DNA of 64,000 nucleotides from Corynebacterium silvaticum (GTDB lineage Bacteria; Actinomycetota; Actinomycetes; Mycobacteriales; Mycobacteriaceae): NCBI RefSeq assembly GCF_004382825.2, contig NZ_SDQO02000001.1, positions 310,001 to 374,000 of the forward strand, read 5' to 3'. Shown piece by piece: positions 46,255 to 56,117 of this stretch (position 1 is its first letter; each line of letters starts with the position of its first letter). The notes under the pieces were generated by a model. It saw only the letters and a program-made list of their open reading frames with translations, ran no database searches and was not told where the DNA came from. The position numbers and the translations under genes were made by a program.

Positions 46255-47772
46255 ATGACAAGCACCACAGCACCACAACGAAACACTGGATCTCCGCTTC
46301 GGATGATCGGTGATCGGGTGAGCGCGCTGTTCCAGCGGCCGCTTGCCAACTACTACATCATTTTGTCGATAGTCGGGTTGCTCGTCCTTTCCGGAGTCTT
46401 GATGGTAGTGGCCAGCTCGATGACGTGGTCTTTGGCAGAAGGCAGCGGCGTCTGGGGTTCTGCTCTCAAGCAGATGGTGATGGTAGTGATTGGCCTGGTC
46501 AGCATGTGGTTGATGCTGTGGTTGCCCCCAGGCGTAGTGCGAAGATTTTCCACTTTAGCCATGGCCTTTACGGTTTTCCTCTTGGTTCTGGTTCTTATAC
46601 CTGGATTTGGTACAGGACGAGAAGAAGTGGGTTCGCAATCGTGGATTGTTCTAGGACCATTGCGGCTGCAGCCCTCAGAGGTCGCTCGTGTCATGATCGC
46701 GGTGTGGGGAGCGCACTTTTTTTCTCGCCCGAAATTTAAACCGACGGGTAAATGGAACGACTACATCGTTTACTCACTGTTCTCAGGAGTGGTCGCCGTT
46801 CTCATCGCGGCCGAAGGCGATTTGGGAATGACGGTTACCTTTTCTTCTGTGGTGATCGCGATGCTATTTTTCGCGGGCGTTAAAAAGACCTACATGTTGA
46901 CCGCTGCAGCAGTTATTGTTTTTGGTGCATTGGGGATGGTGGTCGGAACCAGTTTCCGAAATGACCGTTTCACTGTCTACTTTGACGCGCTGCTAGGGCA
47001 CTTTGAAGACACTGCAGATAAGGCCTACCAGTCGTATCAAGGCTTCCTTTCGCTTTCCGACGGTTCCCTCACCGGCGTAGGAATCGGGCAGTCGCGTGCA
47101 AAATGGTTCTACTTGCCAGAGGCACGTAATGACTTTGTTTTTGCCATTGTTGGAGAAGAATGGGGTTTTGTTGGCGGAGCGATTATCATCGTGCTCTTTG
47201 CCTGCCTACTTTTCTTTGGGATGCGCACGGCTGCAAAAAATTCCAATCGCTTTCTAGCTCTTGCCGCCGCGACGCTGGCAACAGGCGTATCTGCACAGGC
47301 CTTTGTCAACATTGGGTATGTGATTGGCTTGCTCCCTGTGACCGGTATCCAGCTACCGATGATCTCTGCTGGCGGAACTTCAGCGATTATTACTTTGGCC
47401 TCCATGGGCCTTTTGGCCAACTGCGCACGGCATGAGCCGGAGGCAATCTCAGCGATGCAATCTTATGGGCGCCCTCCCATCGACCGCCTCCTGGGGCTGA
47501 GAGAACCAAATGTGGAAGGACTTTCCCCTAAAGCCCCCATTTTTGGGCGTTCTGCTGCTAAAAACCGTCTCGCAGAGCGACGCATGCCGCCGCCAGCACC
47601 CAAGCCACACCAGGCTTCCTCGCCTGCTGCCCGTGGACCCCGGAGAGAATCAACTCATCGTAGCTCCTACGTAGTGGAGGAACAACGCACTACGCGAGGC
47701 AATCAAAGTCGTGATTGGCGGGACAATAGAGCAAGAAACACCGATACGCGTTACTCTTCTGGATCCGCATAA
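46255..47772 (+). CDS. ftsW: Septal peptidoglycan polymerase FtsW
   Basis: A SEDS-family glycosyltransferase that polymerises lipid II at the septum with FtsI. The 505 aa have about ten membrane helices. SEDS features include LGPLRLQPSEVARVMIAVW, the loop AEGDLGMTV, and the C-terminal VTGIQLPMISAGGTSAIITL. A basic cytoplasmic tail of about 110 residues, rich in Arg, Pro and Ser, extends the C terminus, as in other actinobacteria where it may bind FtsZ or kinases. The ATG at 46255 is preceded by GGGGCAG. murG follows after 116 bp. Confidence 0.95.
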   Translation: MTSTTAPQRNTGSPLRMIGDRVSALFQRPLANYYIILSIVGLLVLSGVLMVVASSMTWSLAEGSGVWGSALKQMVMVVIGLVSMWLMLWLPPGVVRRFSTLAMAFTVFLLVLVLIPGFGTGREEVGSQSWIVLGPLRLQPSEVARVMIAVWGAHFFSRPKFKPTGKWNDYIVYSLFSGVVAVLIAAEGDLGMTVTFSSVVIAMLFFAGVKKTYMLTAAAVIVFGALGMVVGTSFRNDRFTVYFDALLGHFEDTADKAYQSYQGFLSLSDGSLTGVGIGQSRAKWFYLPEARNDFVFAIVGEEWGFVGGAIIIVLFACLLFFGMRTAAKNSNRFLALAAATLATGVSAQAFVNIGYVIGLLPVTGIQLPMISAGGTSAIITLASMGLLANCARHEPEAISAMQSYGRPPIDRLLGLREPNVEGLSPKAPIFGRSAAKNRLAERRMPPPAPKPHQASSPAARGPRRESTHRSSYVVEEQRTTRGNQSRDWRDNRARNTDTRYSSGSA

Positions 47773-47888
47773 CGCGGAAATAGGTGGGCGTCGGAAAGCA
47801 ATAATTACGGCACTGGTAGCGTCGGATACCGTAGGCGGGACGGATGGTCCTCGCAGAACAATAAAGACGATAGGCGTAGGAGACGGTA

Positions 47889-48974
47889 ATGCAATCCCCA
47901 CACGTAGTAGTAGCAGGTGGCGGAACCGCGGGGCACATCGAGCCGGCGATGGCGGTCGCAGAGGAATTGCGAGGTCGCGGTGCTCATGTGATCGCGTTGG
48001 GGACATCTAGAGGGCTGGAGCAGACAATCGTTCCTGCGCGAGGGTTTGATCTTAAACTTATTGATCCCGTTCCTGTGCCTCGCAAGATTAATGCGGATTT
48101 GTTCAAGCTCCCATTGAGGCTGCTGCGTACCGTAAAACAGACCCGCGACGTGCTCAAAGCACACGACGCCTCCGTGCTTATCGGATTTGGCGGATATGTT
48201 TCTGCTCCCGGATACCTTGCGGCTAAGACATTGGGGATCCCGTACATCGTTCATGAGTCCAATGCGCGCTCGGGAATGGCCAATAAACTGGGCGTGCGGA
48301 TGGGCGGGCTGGGACTCAACGCAGTAGCCGGCTCTGGCATGCCTGGGCGAGTTGTTGGGATTCCAATCCGTAATACGCTTGAGGTTAACTCTGAGGCTCG
48401 GGAACGCGGACTACAACTGTGGGGGCTAGATCCCGCTCGGAAGACCGTTTTGGTTACCGGCGGTTCACAAGGAGCCGTCTCTATTAACCGAGCCGTGGCA
48501 GCGGGAATTGATTCTTTACTTTCGCAGGGATACCAAGTTTTGCACTCTTATGGCGCAAAAAATGATGCTCCTAGCGCGCGCGAGCACTATGTTCCGGTTC
48601 CCTACATCGAGGACATGGCGGCAGCGTACTCGGTCTCTGATCTCATTGTCTGCCGTGCAGGGGCGATGACCGTCGCAGAAAACACTGCTGCTGGAATTCC
48701 AGCGATATACGTCCCCTTGCCCCACGGTAACGGTGAACAGGGGCTGAACGCGGCAGAAATCGTTGCTGCAGGTGGGGCTATTCTCGTTGACGACGAGGTT
48801 TTCGACGGTGATGCGTTTGCTACCAGTGTCGGAAAAATTCTGGGTGCCTCTGAGATATACCGCACTATGAAAGACGCAGTGGCTCACTCGCAGGCCGGTA
48901 ATGCGGCTGCGGTCATTGCCGATATTGTGTATCACATTGTTAAAGACCACGATGCGGAGCATCTGCCCGCGTAG
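47889..48974 (+). CDS. murG: UDP-GlcNAc:lipid I N-acetylglucosaminyltransferase
   Basis: A GT28 enzyme at the cytoplasmic membrane face that adds GlcNAc to lipid I, giving lipid II. The N-terminal glycine-rich loop VVAGGGTAGHIEPAMAVAEEL, GFGGYVSAPG, VTGGSQGAVSINRAV and the donor-binding PLPHGNGEQGLNAAEI are all present. The 361 aa are standard. The ATG at 47889 has GGAGACGG upstream. The GHIEPA sequence replaces the more usual GHIxPA with no loss of key glycines. Confidence 0.97.
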   Translation: MQSPHVVVAGGGTAGHIEPAMAVAEELRGRGAHVIALGTSRGLEQTIVPARGFDLKLIDPVPVPRKINADLFKLPLRLLRTVKQTRDVLKAHDASVLIGFGGYVSAPGYLAAKTLGIPYIVHESNARSGMANKLGVRMGGLGLNAVAGSGMPGRVVGIPIRNTLEVNSEARERGLQLWGLDPARKTVLVTGGSQGAVSINRAVAAGIDSLLSQGYQVLHSYGAKNDAPSAREHYVPVPYIEDMAAAYSVSDLIVCRAGAMTVAENTAAGIPAIYVPLPHGNGEQGLNAAEIVAAGGAILVDDEVFDGDAFATSVGKILGASEIYRTMKDAVAHSQAGNAAAVIADIVYHIVKDHDAEHLPA

Positions 48975-49102
48975 CTTGTTAGTCTGAGCCTGCCTTCTGA
49001 GAGAGGCTCCCTGTGGGTGCTGCCATCGCCCGCTTTATGATCATTCTTTTTTGTGTAAAAACGCTGGAAACATCAGCTTTTGTAATTCCCCACGGAGGAT
49101 AA

Positions 49103-50560
49103 ATGACCACTTCGGATTCAGCCATCGATCTTAGCCGGGTTCACCTCATCGGTATCGGCGGTGCTGGGATGTCCGGCGTTGCACGAATTTTGTTATCGCG
49201 AGGCGCAACCGTCTCAGGATCTGACGTGAAAGATTCGCGACCTGTTCTGGCGCTTCGATCCATGGGTGCACACGTGGCGGTTGGACATGCTGCAGAAAAT
49301 CTCACCATCACGGGGGAAACGCCGACGGTAGTGGTGACATCCTTTGCGGCAATTCCACAGGATAACCCGGAATTAGTCGCAGCTCGTGAGCGCGGTATTC
49401 CTGTTATTCGTCGCTCTGATCTCCTAGGGGAGCTCATGGAGGGCAGCACGCAAGTTCTGATTGCTGGCACGCATGGGAAAACATCCACTACATCTATGGC
49501 AGTGGTAGCGATGCAAGCAGCGGGTATGGATCCGAGCTTTGCCATCGGTGGACAACTCAATAAAGCTGGGACGAACGCTCACCAAGGTACCGGCGACGCC
49601 TTTGTAGCAGAGGCCGATGAATCTGATGCCTCGTTGCTGCGTTATAAGCCGAATGTAGCGGTCATTACCAACATTGAGCCGGATCACCTTGACTTTTTTA
49701 AGTCGGAGGAAGCCTATTTTGAGGTGTTTGAGAAGTTCGCTGAGCGTTTGGTACCTGGCGGTTCCTTAGTCGTGTGCTTGGACGACCCCCACACCGCTAC
49801 GTTGGGACAAAAAGTTCACGAGGAGCACAGCGACATCAACGTCGTGGGGTATGGCACGTCAGCTGCTGCGGCGGATTATCCGGATATCGCAAAGACAGTG
49901 GTGAAGTCCTTCGAGGTTACGCATTCCGGCACGGCGGCAACCATCATCGTCCAGGGCAAAGGGGTAGAGGTCCTCCTGCGGACACCCGGCCAGTATATGG
50001 TTCTCAACGCAGCGGCTGCATTAACTGCAGGCATGATCGCAGGTGGGGATCTATCCAAGTTAGCCGCCGGGATCAGCGATTTTAGCGGTGTACGCCGCCG
50101 CTTTGAATACCACGGTGCCGTTGCAGAGGGAGACTTTGCAGGCATTGAGCTTTACGACGACTACGCGCATCACCCCACCGAGGTGACTGCTGTCTTAACC
50201 GCTGCTCGTGCCAAGCTGCAAGCTCGCGGTCGGGGACGCCTCATCGTCGTCTTCCAGCCTCACCTATACTCCCGAACAATGAATTTTGTGGATGAGTTTG
50301 CTGCCGCTTTGTCTTTGGCTGACGAGGCTATTGTCCTGGACATCTATGGGGCGCGGGAGAAACCCGTTGAGGGTGTGGATTCCAGAATCATCACAGATAA
50401 AATGACCATCCCCGCGCATTTTGAACCTGATTTTTCGCATGTTCCCGATGCCGTCGCAGATCTTGCAGCACCGGATGATCTTGTGATTACGATGGGGGCA
50501 GGAAGCGTGACAATCCTTGCGCCGGAGATTTTAACGCGCTTGCGATCAGAAACAACATAG
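49103..50560 (+). CDS. murC: UDP-N-acetylmuramate--L-alanine ligase
   Basis: Adds L-alanine to UDP-MurNAc, the first step of stem-peptide synthesis. The N-terminal [15 protein letters not shown] binds UDP-MurNAc, the ATP loop is [15 protein letters not shown], and [15 protein letters not shown] and [11 protein letters not shown] are MurC signatures. The 485 aa are of usual length. The ATG at 49103 has GGAGG about 6 nt upstream. ftsQ begins 15 bp after its stop. Confidence 0.97.
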   Translation: MTTSDSAIDLSRVHLIGIGGAGMSGVARILLSRGATVSGSDVKDSRPVLALRSMGAHVAVGHAAENLTITGETPTVVVTSFAAIPQDNPELVAARERGIPVIRRSDLLGELMEGSTQVLIAGTHGKTSTTSMAVVAMQAAGMDPSFAIGGQLNKAGTNAHQGTGDAFVAEADESDASLLRYKPNVAVITNIEPDHLDFFKSEEAYFEVFEKFAERLVPGGSLVVCLDDPHTATLGQKVHEEHSDINVVGYGTSAAAADYPDIAKTVVKSFEVTHSGTAATIIVQGKGVEVLLRTPGQYMVLNAAAALTAGMIAGGDLSKLAAGISDFSGVRRRFEYHGAVAEGDFAGIELYDDYAHHPTEVTAVLTAARAKLQARGRGRLIVVFQPHLYSRTMNFVDEFAAALSLADEAIVLDIYGAREKPVEGVDSRIITDKMTIPAHFEPDFSHVPDAVADLAAPDDLVITMGAGSVTILAPEILTRLRSETT

Positions 50561-50575
50561 GAATTTCGTGGAGTT

Positions 50576-51232
50576 ATGAAAAAGAAAACGATCTTGGGAA
50601 GCATAGGAGTACTTGTTGCTGTAGCCCTTGTTACGGCTGTCCTTTTTATTGTTCCTGTGATCAAAGTTTCAGGTTTTGACGTAGAAGGAAACATTCACAC
50701 TCCACAAGAAGAAATTGTGGCTGCGACGGGTATCGCTTTGGGAAGCAACCTGTTACGGATTGATGCGAGAAAAGCAGCTACCGGTGTTTCGCGATTGCCG
50801 TGGGTGGCGTCTGCCTCAGTTGATAGGGCCTTTCCGCAATCTGTCAAGGTAAAAGTGACCGAGCATAATGCCGTGCTTTTTGCTGAGCGTTCTGACGGAG
50901 ATCATCTTTTCGACGAAAAAGGGCGGGCCTTTGTTATCGATGTACACCCTCAAGAGGCGATCCGGGTTACCGGGCAAGACGACGATGCCTCGCCCGCGTA
51001 TGCGGCGGTAGGGGCCATGGTGGAAGGACTTTCCTTTGAGATTCGTGCTCAGATTGAGTCCGTCGATGCTCCTAGCGCGTATGAACTGAAAATCCAGCTT
51101 AAGGACGGGCGCAGTGTCTACTGGGGTTCGCAGGAGAACTCAAAGGATAAAGCAGTTGCGCTGAAAAATGCTCTCACGCGTCCGGAACAGAGCCTGGATG
51201 TGAGTGGTGCACCGCTTATTGCCGTGAAATAA
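50576..51232 (+). CDS. ftsQ: Cell division protein FtsQ
   Basis: A bitopic division protein that scaffolds FtsL/FtsB. The 218 aa comprise a very short cytoplasmic N terminus (MKKKTIL), one membrane helix (about residues 8-30), a POTRA domain beginning at IKVSGFDVEGNIHTPQEEIVAATGI, and a beta-rich FtsQ domain (VKVTEHNAVLFAE ... KGRAFVIDV). The ATG at 50576 has GTGGAG just upstream. It ends the long mraZ-ftsQ run, followed by two hairpins before ftsZ. Confidence 0.94.
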   Translation: MKKKTILGSIGVLVAVALVTAVLFIVPVIKVSGFDVEGNIHTPQEEIVAATGIALGSNLLRIDARKAATGVSRLPWVASASVDRAFPQSVKVKVTEHNAVLFAERSDGDHLFDEKGRAFVIDVHPQEAIRVTGQDDDASPAYAAVGAMVEGLSFEIRAQIESVDAPSAYELKIQLKDGRSVYWGSQENSKDKAVALKNALTRPEQSLDVSGAPLIAVK

Positions 51233-51242
51233 AATTCCTTAA

Positions 51243-51285
51243 AAAATGGAGTGCTCTCTTTTGTTGAATGGCACTCCATTTTATT
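51243..51285 (+). terminator. Terminator after ftsQ
   Basis: AAAATGGAGTGC (51243-51254) pairs with GCACTCCATTTT (51271-51282), then TATT. This separates ftsZ from the mur genes at RNA level. Confidence 0.85.
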
Positions 51286-51346
51286 GTGATGGGGTACAGA
51301 GGCCACTGGTACTTTTTCTGTGCTGAGCAGGCAAGCGAAACCCTTG

Positions 51347-51373
51347 AGGGAGGTGTCTAAACCTCCCTGTTTC
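51347..51373 (+). terminator. Second hairpin between ftsQ and ftsZ
   Basis: AGGGAGGT (51347-51354) pairs with ACCTCCCT (51361-51368) around a 6-nt loop, followed by GTTTCTG. It could be a second terminator or a leader structure. Confidence 0.55.
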
Positions 51374-51548
51374 TGCACGTCAAACCCTAAAGTTAAGGTT
51401 GAGACTAGAGACACGCCGCCGCAAATGTCCGACAAAAATCCCTGAAAGTAGTCGATGATGTATTGCAGTGCAGCGTCGCATTTTGGTCGTTTCCCTTGCG
51501 TCGCTGAATGAAGAAGTAAAAATACTCAATGTGAAAGGCGAGTCGCTC

Positions 51549-52778
51549 ATGACTTCCCCAGATAATTACCTCGCCGTAATCAAGGTTGTTGGCGTCGGCG
51601 GTGGCGGCGTCAACGCTGTTAACCGCATGATCGAGGAAGGTCTTAAGGGCGTCGAATTTATTGCTGTCAATACCGATTCCCAAGCGCTGATGTTCTCTGA
51701 TGCGGACGTCAAGCTTGATATTGGGCGTGAAGCTACCCGTGGCCTTGGTGCTGGAGCGAATCCAGAAGTTGGACGCACCTCTGCGGAAGATCATAAAAAC
51801 GAGATTGAAGAAACCCTCAAGGGTGCAGACATGGTGTTTGTGACTGCGGGAGAGGGCGGCGGAACCGGTACCGGCGCAGCTCCAGTTGTTGCGAGCATCG
51901 CCAAAAAGATGGGTGCCCTGACCGTTGGCGTTGTTACCCGTCCCTTTAAGTTTGAGGGCCCGCGTCGTACGCGCCAGGCAGTAGAGGGTATCGATGCGTT
52001 GCGGGAAGTCTGCGACACGCTTATCGTGATCCCGAATGATCGCTTGCTGCAGCTAGGTGACACGAGCCTTACCATGATGGAAGCTTTCCGTGCTGCAGAC
52101 CAGGTGCTGCACAACGGAGTGGAAGGTATTACCAACCTCATCACCATCCCCGGCATGATTAACGTCGACTTCGCCGACGTTCGCTCAGTCATGGCCGATG
52201 CTGGATCTGCGCTCATGGGTGTGGGCTCAGCACGTGGGGACAATCGGGTACTCACGGCTGCTGAAGAAGCCATTAATTCGCCATTGCTTGAGTCCACCAT
52301 GGAAGGCGCCAAGGGCGTTTTGCTCTCTATTGCCGGCGGCTCAGATCTTGGCCTCCAGGAAGTCAATGACGCAGCCTCGATGGTGCAGGAGAAGGCTGAT
52401 GAAGACGTCAACCTGATCTTTGGAACGATCTTCGATGACAACTTGGGTGACGAGGTCAGGGTCACTGTTATCGCCACGGGCTTTGATGGTGCAAAAAATG
52501 CTGTGGAAGCACCCGCTCCTAAGGCAGAAGCAGCTCCTGAGCCTGCCGTAACACCGACCCCTGCCCCTGAGCGTGCTTCCACATCAATCTTTGGTGAGGA
52601 ATCCGATTCTTCAGCTCGCCACCTGCGGATAGAGGAGCCACCGCACCGTGGCAATGCTGGCGGTGGCGACGGCCTGTTCACCTCAAGCGATGAGCGCCGA
52701 GCAGACTACCGTAACGATTATCGGGATCGTCGCGACGAGCGCGGCGGAGATCTCGATGTTCCCGACTTCCTCCGCTAA
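51549..52778 (+). CDS. ftsZ: Cell division GTPase FtsZ
   Basis: The tubulin-like GTPase that forms the Z ring. From ATG 51549 it has 409 aa. The GTP-binding glycine loop GGGTGTGA is at residues 103-110, with the N-terminal [15 protein letters not shown] and the T7 synergy region typical of FtsZ. A disordered linker (about 320-395, rich in Ala/Pro and then Arg/Asp) leads to the conserved C-terminal tail LDVPDFLR, which binds SepF and FtsW. The open frame extends back to 51468, but family N termini ([14 protein letters not shown]) and the AAAGGCGAG site support the ATG at 51549. FtsA is absent, as in all actinobacteria. Confidence 0.98.
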   Translation: MTSPDNYLAVIKVVGVGGGGVNAVNRMIEEGLKGVEFIAVNTDSQALMFSDADVKLDIGREATRGLGAGANPEVGRTSAEDHKNEIEETLKGADMVFVTAGEGGGTGTGAAPVVASIAKKMGALTVGVVTRPFKFEGPRRTRQAVEGIDALREVCDTLIVIPNDRLLQLGDTSLTMMEAFRAADQVLHNGVEGITNLITIPGMINVDFADVRSVMADAGSALMGVGSARGDNRVLTAAEEAINSPLLESTMEGAKGVLLSIAGGSDLGLQEVNDAASMVQEKADEDVNLIFGTIFDDNLGDEVRVTVIATGFDGAKNAVEAPAPKAEAAPEPAVTPTPAPERASTSIFGEESDSSARHLRIEEPPHRGNAGGGDGLFTSSDERRADYRNDYRDRRDERGGDLDVPDFLR

Positions 52779-52780
52779 AC

Positions 52781-53500
52781 ATGAGTAATGGAAACGACCG
52801 CTCCGTCCGCAAGGTGTTTACCACCAGAGCGGGCGGGGTCTCCCTTCCCCCATATGACTCTTTCAATCTGGGAGATCATGTGGGTGACGCGTTAGCTAAC
52901 GTGACTTCTAATAGGAAACGTTTGGCGCGTGTTATCGGGTTGGAACCTCACAACATTGTATGGATGGAACAGATTCATTCAGTCAACGTTACGGTGGTTA
53001 CTCAACCTCAAGAAACACCAGTGGAAGCTACCGACGCACTTGTGAGCACCACGCGTGGCCTTGCTTTGGCTGTTCTGGCAGCTGATTGTGTTCCCGTGTT
53101 GTTGTCGGACACGGAAACTGGGGTGGTGGCGGCAGTTCACGCTGGCCGAATGGGAGCTAGGAACGGAATTGTTCGTAAGACAATTGAAACCATGGCTGAC
53201 TTAGGTGCCACACCTCGCAATATTCATGCACTTTTGGGACCAGCTGCCTCCGGGCGGCACTATGAGGTTCCTTTAGAGATGGCTGCGGACGTGGAGCGTC
53301 ATCTGCCTGGCGCTCGGGTAAAAACTCGCAAAGGAACGCCAGGATTAGACCTTCGCAGAGGGCTAGCGCGACAATTGCTACAGCTAGGGGTCAAAGCTAT
53401 AGATATTGACCCACGCTGCACGATAGAAGATAAAGAACTTTTTTCTTATCGTCGCGAAGGTACTACAGGGCGACACGCAGGGCTTGTGTGGCTTCCTTAA
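52781..53500 (+). CDS. pgeF: YfiH/PgeF family multicopper-type oxidoreductase
   Basis: A 239-aa protein of the YfiH/LACC1 family, described as purine nucleoside phosphorylase/polyphenol oxidase and, in E. coli (PgeF), as a peptidoglycan editing factor. Metal/active-site residues are in WMEQIHSVNV (His), LAADCVPVLL (Cys) and AAVHAGRMGARNGIV (His). The position directly after ftsZ, with only 2 bp between stop and ATG, is conserved across actinobacteria and supports an envelope-related role. In many relatives a yggS gene follows; here it does not. Confidence 0.88.
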   Translation: MSNGNDRSVRKVFTTRAGGVSLPPYDSFNLGDHVGDALANVTSNRKRLARVIGLEPHNIVWMEQIHSVNVTVVTQPQETPVEATDALVSTTRGLALAVLAADCVPVLLSDTETGVVAAVHAGRMGARNGIVRKTIETMADLGATPRNIHALLGPAASGRHYEVPLEMAADVERHLPGARVKTRKGTPGLDLRRGLARQLLQLGVKAIDIDPRCTIEDKELFSYRREGTTGRHAGLVWLP

Positions 53501-53677
53501 CGTGGGCAATGAGGCAGGCAATTTTCTCCACAAAATTCATACCGGCTCGGAAAAATGCTGTGTCGCAGCGGCATTGAGCCACCATAAGCAAGTAGCTTTA
53601 GGTGCTAGTACCAGCTTTTGGACATCGCAAAAGCGGAGTACTGCATATCACACCGCATACGATGAAAGGGACACTTT
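53501..53677 (+). other. Short spacer where yggS is expected; contains a hairpin
   Basis: Only 177 bp separate pgeF from sepF. No YggS-like segment is recognisable in any frame. AGTAC..GCTTTTG (53607-53620) pairs with CAAAAGC..GTACT (53628-53642), a stem just before sepF. Confidence 0.5.
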
Positions 53678-54127
53678 ATGTCGATAATGAAGAAGACCAA
53701 AGATTTCTTCGGGCTTTCTGGGGTAGAAGGCGATCCGTACCTCGCGGATGAGGCTTACTACGAGGAGCCACGTTACGAGGGAAGCGCAGCGTACCAGCCA
53801 CAGCGCTACCGTGAATCCGCATATCAGGATGCACACGCCTATGACCGCGTTTCTCGTCGTGCTTCGTCGAATATTGTCCCTGTAACCATCAATAGCTACT
53901 CGGATGCCGCAACCAAAATTGGTGAGCCTTTCCGCGACGGTGATTCTGTTGTCTTTGACATCAATCGCTTGGGAATGGATGAAGGCAAGCGCATCGTTGA
54001 TTTTGCGGCAGGCCTGTGCTTTGCTCTCCGTGGCCAGATGAAAAAGATCAGCCACATGGTTTTTGCTATTGTTCCCGAGAACGCAGATGTGACCACTGCA
54101 GATTTGGAGCGCGCCGCCCGCGTATAG
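53678..54127 (+). CDS. sepF: Cell division protein SepF
   Basis: A membrane-binding FtsZ anchor that replaces FtsA in actinobacteria. The 149 aa start with the amphipathic membrane-targeting helix MSIMKKTKDFFGLSG, followed by a Tyr/Glu/Arg-rich linker (about 18-60). The SepF core follows (VVFDINRLGMDEGKRIVDFAAGLCFALRGQMKKI), ending in VFAIVPENADVTTADLERA. The ATG at 53678 has AAAGGGA upstream. It is followed by a very strong terminator, so the cluster ends here. Confidence 0.96.
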   Translation: MSIMKKTKDFFGLSGVEGDPYLADEAYYEEPRYEGSAAYQPQRYRESAYQDAHAYDRVSRRASSNIVPVTINSYSDAATKIGEPFRDGDSVVFDINRLGMDEGKRIVDFAAGLCFALRGQMKKISHMVFAIVPENADVTTADLERAARV

Positions 54128-54162
54128 GACCTTCCGTCAGGGTCTGGGAGAAACTTTTCTTA

Positions 54163-54221
54163 CCCCTTGGCGTTATAAAGATGGATATGTCCCAACCATC
54201 CTTATAACGCCAAGGGGTTTT
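54163..54221 (+). terminator. Strong terminator after sepF
   Basis: CCCCTTGGCGTTATAA-a-GATGG (54163-54184) pairs with CCATC-c-TTATAACGCCAAGGGG (54196-54217), followed by TTTTG. The stem is about 22 bp with one mismatch. Confidence 0.92.
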
Positions 54222-54399
54222 GTGTATCTCCCGAGGATAAAAGAATATGGATATTGATTGGGGGTTGATGTGGCACAATGCTGCGCTGGCTTCCACGATC
54301 ATTGTGCTGATCAACTTGTCTTAGGGCACATTATTATGAATAAATACTAGGAAGCTAGATGAAGTTAGATAAATTTTTGCAAGGCGGAAGGGCACATCA

Positions 54400-54696
54400 T
54401 TGCACACTCTGTTAAATATTCTGATTTTGATTGTCCAGATTTATACCTGGATCTTAATCGGACGAATCTTGGTGGAAATGATCGTGAGCTTCTCTCGTAA
54501 TTTTCAGGCCCCACGATTCATGGTTATTGTCTTCGAGGTTTTGTTCAAACTAACGGATCCTCCGGTGCGCCTTTTGCGTCGTTGGATTCCTCCGCTAAAG
54601 CTCGGAAATGTTGCGCTGGATGTATCTATTTTGGTACTTTTCTTCGCGCTTTCGTTTGTCAGAATTTTGCTCAGCATCGCTCTTTATTCCGTATAA
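54400..54696 (+). CDS. YggT family membrane protein
   Basis: A 98-aa membrane protein with two hydrophobic regions (about 1-28 and 68-96) flanking the family motif (TDPPVRLLRRWIPPLKLGNVALDVS, shown here as TDPPVRLLRRWIPP then VALDVS). YggT proteins are linked by context to division and osmotic stability, but no biochemical role is fixed. The start is TTG at 54400, preceded by GGAAGGG; the methionines further in would cut helix 1. It lies between sepF and wag31, as in other actinobacteria. Confidence 0.88.
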   Translation: MHTLLNILILIVQIYTWILIGRILVEMIVSFSRNFQAPRFMVIVFEVLFKLTDPPVRLLRRWIPPLKLGNVALDVSILVLFFALSFVRILLSIALYSV

Positions 54697-54901
54697 ACTA
54701 TAAATAACTTATGTCTCGGGTGCCCCTAAAAGAGGGCGGAGATGTCCAGTTTTCTGCTTGCTCGCCCGATTTCTTTCATTTTTGTTGAAAAAACACCAAA
54801 AAGTAGGAAAACGAGAGCTGTTTTGGCCTGTACTGGGCTGCATAAGCGCCTACACGCGTTATCATGGGGGAGGTATTGCGTATAAACGTTTGATCATCTT
54901 C

Positions 54902-54930
54902 TTGACGTTTGAGTGTGCAAGTAAGTTAAT
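54902..54930 (+). promoter_or_regulatory. Putative wag31 promoter
   Basis: TTGACG (54902-54907), a 17-bp spacer and GTTAAT (54925-54930) precede wag31 by about 75 bp. The rest of the 307-bp gap between yggT and wag31 shows no gene. Confidence 0.5.
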
Positions 54931-55003
54931 GTGAATTGTTAACCCCCCGCGCACAAGGAATTAGGTTCTTGGGCGCAGAAGAAATCTCGAAGGGAAGAGC
55001 TCC

Positions 55004-56020
55004 ATGCCGCTGACTCCAGCCGATGTGCACAACGTCGCTTTCAGTAAGCCTCCAATCGGCAAGCGAGGCTACAACGAGGACGAGGTCGATCAGTTCTTGG
55101 ATCTGGTAGAAGACACCCTCGCTGAGATTCAGGAAGAGAACGAGGATCTGCGTCAGCAGATAGAGGAACTAAAGGCGGAAGCTAAACAGGGCGGAATATC
55201 CAAGCCTGCTATGGCCTCTGCCTCTTTTGCTAAGCCCTCTGTCGATGAGGCTGCGATTCGTCGTGAGATCGAATCCAAGCTCAAGGCTGAATACGATGCC
55301 AAGCTAGCCGACGCGCGGAAGTACTCCGATAAGTCCTCGACCGATATCGCTGCTTTGCGCTCTGAGTTGGAAGCCGCCAAGGCCGAGGCTAAGAAGGCCA
55401 ACGAAGAGGTGGTCAAGGCTAAGGCTGCTGCAGCAAGCCCCAAGCTGGACGTTTCCAAGGCAGCTTTCGCTGCGGCGGGCGCTGGCGCTGGAATCGCTAC
55501 TGCAGAAACACACATGCAGGCAGCTAAGGTGCTTGGACTAGCCCAGGAGATGGCAGACCGCCTTACCTCTGAGGCGCAGAACGACTCTAAGTCCATGCTG
55601 GATGAGGCTCGTAGTGCTTCTGAGCGTCAGATTCAGGATGCGGATGTGCGTGCTAGGGCAACGCTTGCCGACGCGCGCGCGAAGGCCGACAAGCAGCTTG
55701 CAGAGGCTGACTCCCGTTCCCGCGCTTTGGTTGAGGAAGCTCAGAAGAAGTCCGAGCAGACCCTCAGCGAGGCAAACTCTCGTGCTGAGGCACAGGTACG
55801 CCAAGCTGAAGACAAAGCAAACGCACTTCAGGCGGACGCAGAGCGCAAGCACACGGAGATCATGGCGACCGTCCAGCAGCAGCAGTCTGCACTGGAGAAG
55901 CGCATCTCTGAGCTCCGCACCTTCGAGCGTGAATACCGCACTCGCCTCAAGACTCTGCTGCAGAGCCAGCTAGAAGAGCTTGAGAGCCGTGGCACGACCG
56001 CACCCGATGAGAAGCGTTAA
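55004..56020 (+). CDS. wag31: Polar growth protein Wag31 (DivIVA)
   Basis: The DivIVA homologue that gathers at cell poles and directs apical growth. The 338 aa begin with the DivIVA N-terminal domain [37 protein letters not shown], quoted here in parts as [20 protein letters not shown] and [15 protein letters not shown] central Ala/Lys/Ser-rich region and a long coiled coil (about 170-325) with heptad-like Ala/Gln/Glu/Arg repeats follow. The chain is longer than mycobacterial Wag31, as in other corynebacteria. The ATG at 55004 has GAAGGGAAG about 8 nt upstream. Confidence 0.97.
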   Translation: MPLTPADVHNVAFSKPPIGKRGYNEDEVDQFLDLVEDTLAEIQEENEDLRQQIEELKAEAKQGGISKPAMASASFAKPSVDEAAIRREIESKLKAEYDAKLADARKYSDKSSTDIAALRSELEAAKAEAKKANEEVVKAKAAAASPKLDVSKAAFAAAGAGAGIATAETHMQAAKVLGLAQEMADRLTSEAQNDSKSMLDEARSASERQIQDADVRARATLADARAKADKQLAEADSRSRALVEEAQKKSEQTLSEANSRAEAQVRQAEDKANALQADAERKHTEIMATVQQQQSALEKRISELRTFEREYRTRLKTLLQSQLEELESRGTTAPDEKR

Positions 56021-56049
56021 GGCCTTTCAGGATAGACGCATATGTTCAC

Positions 56050-56090
56050 GTGGCCCCTAGCTGAATGAGCTGGTGGGCCACGATTTCTTT
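56050..56090 (+). terminator. wag31 terminator-like hairpin
   Basis: GTGGCCC (56050-56056) with GGGCCAC (56075-56081), extended inside by AGCT pairing (56059-56062 with 56068-56071), followed by GATTTCTTT. Confidence 0.7.
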
Positions 56091-56117
56091 ATCAGTAAGT
56101 TCCAAGGAGCCTTGAAT

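Noticed and set aside
53484-53687. 67-aa open frame overlapping the pgeF end and sepF start
   Set aside because: It is not similar to YggS or any known protein and overlaps both real genes.
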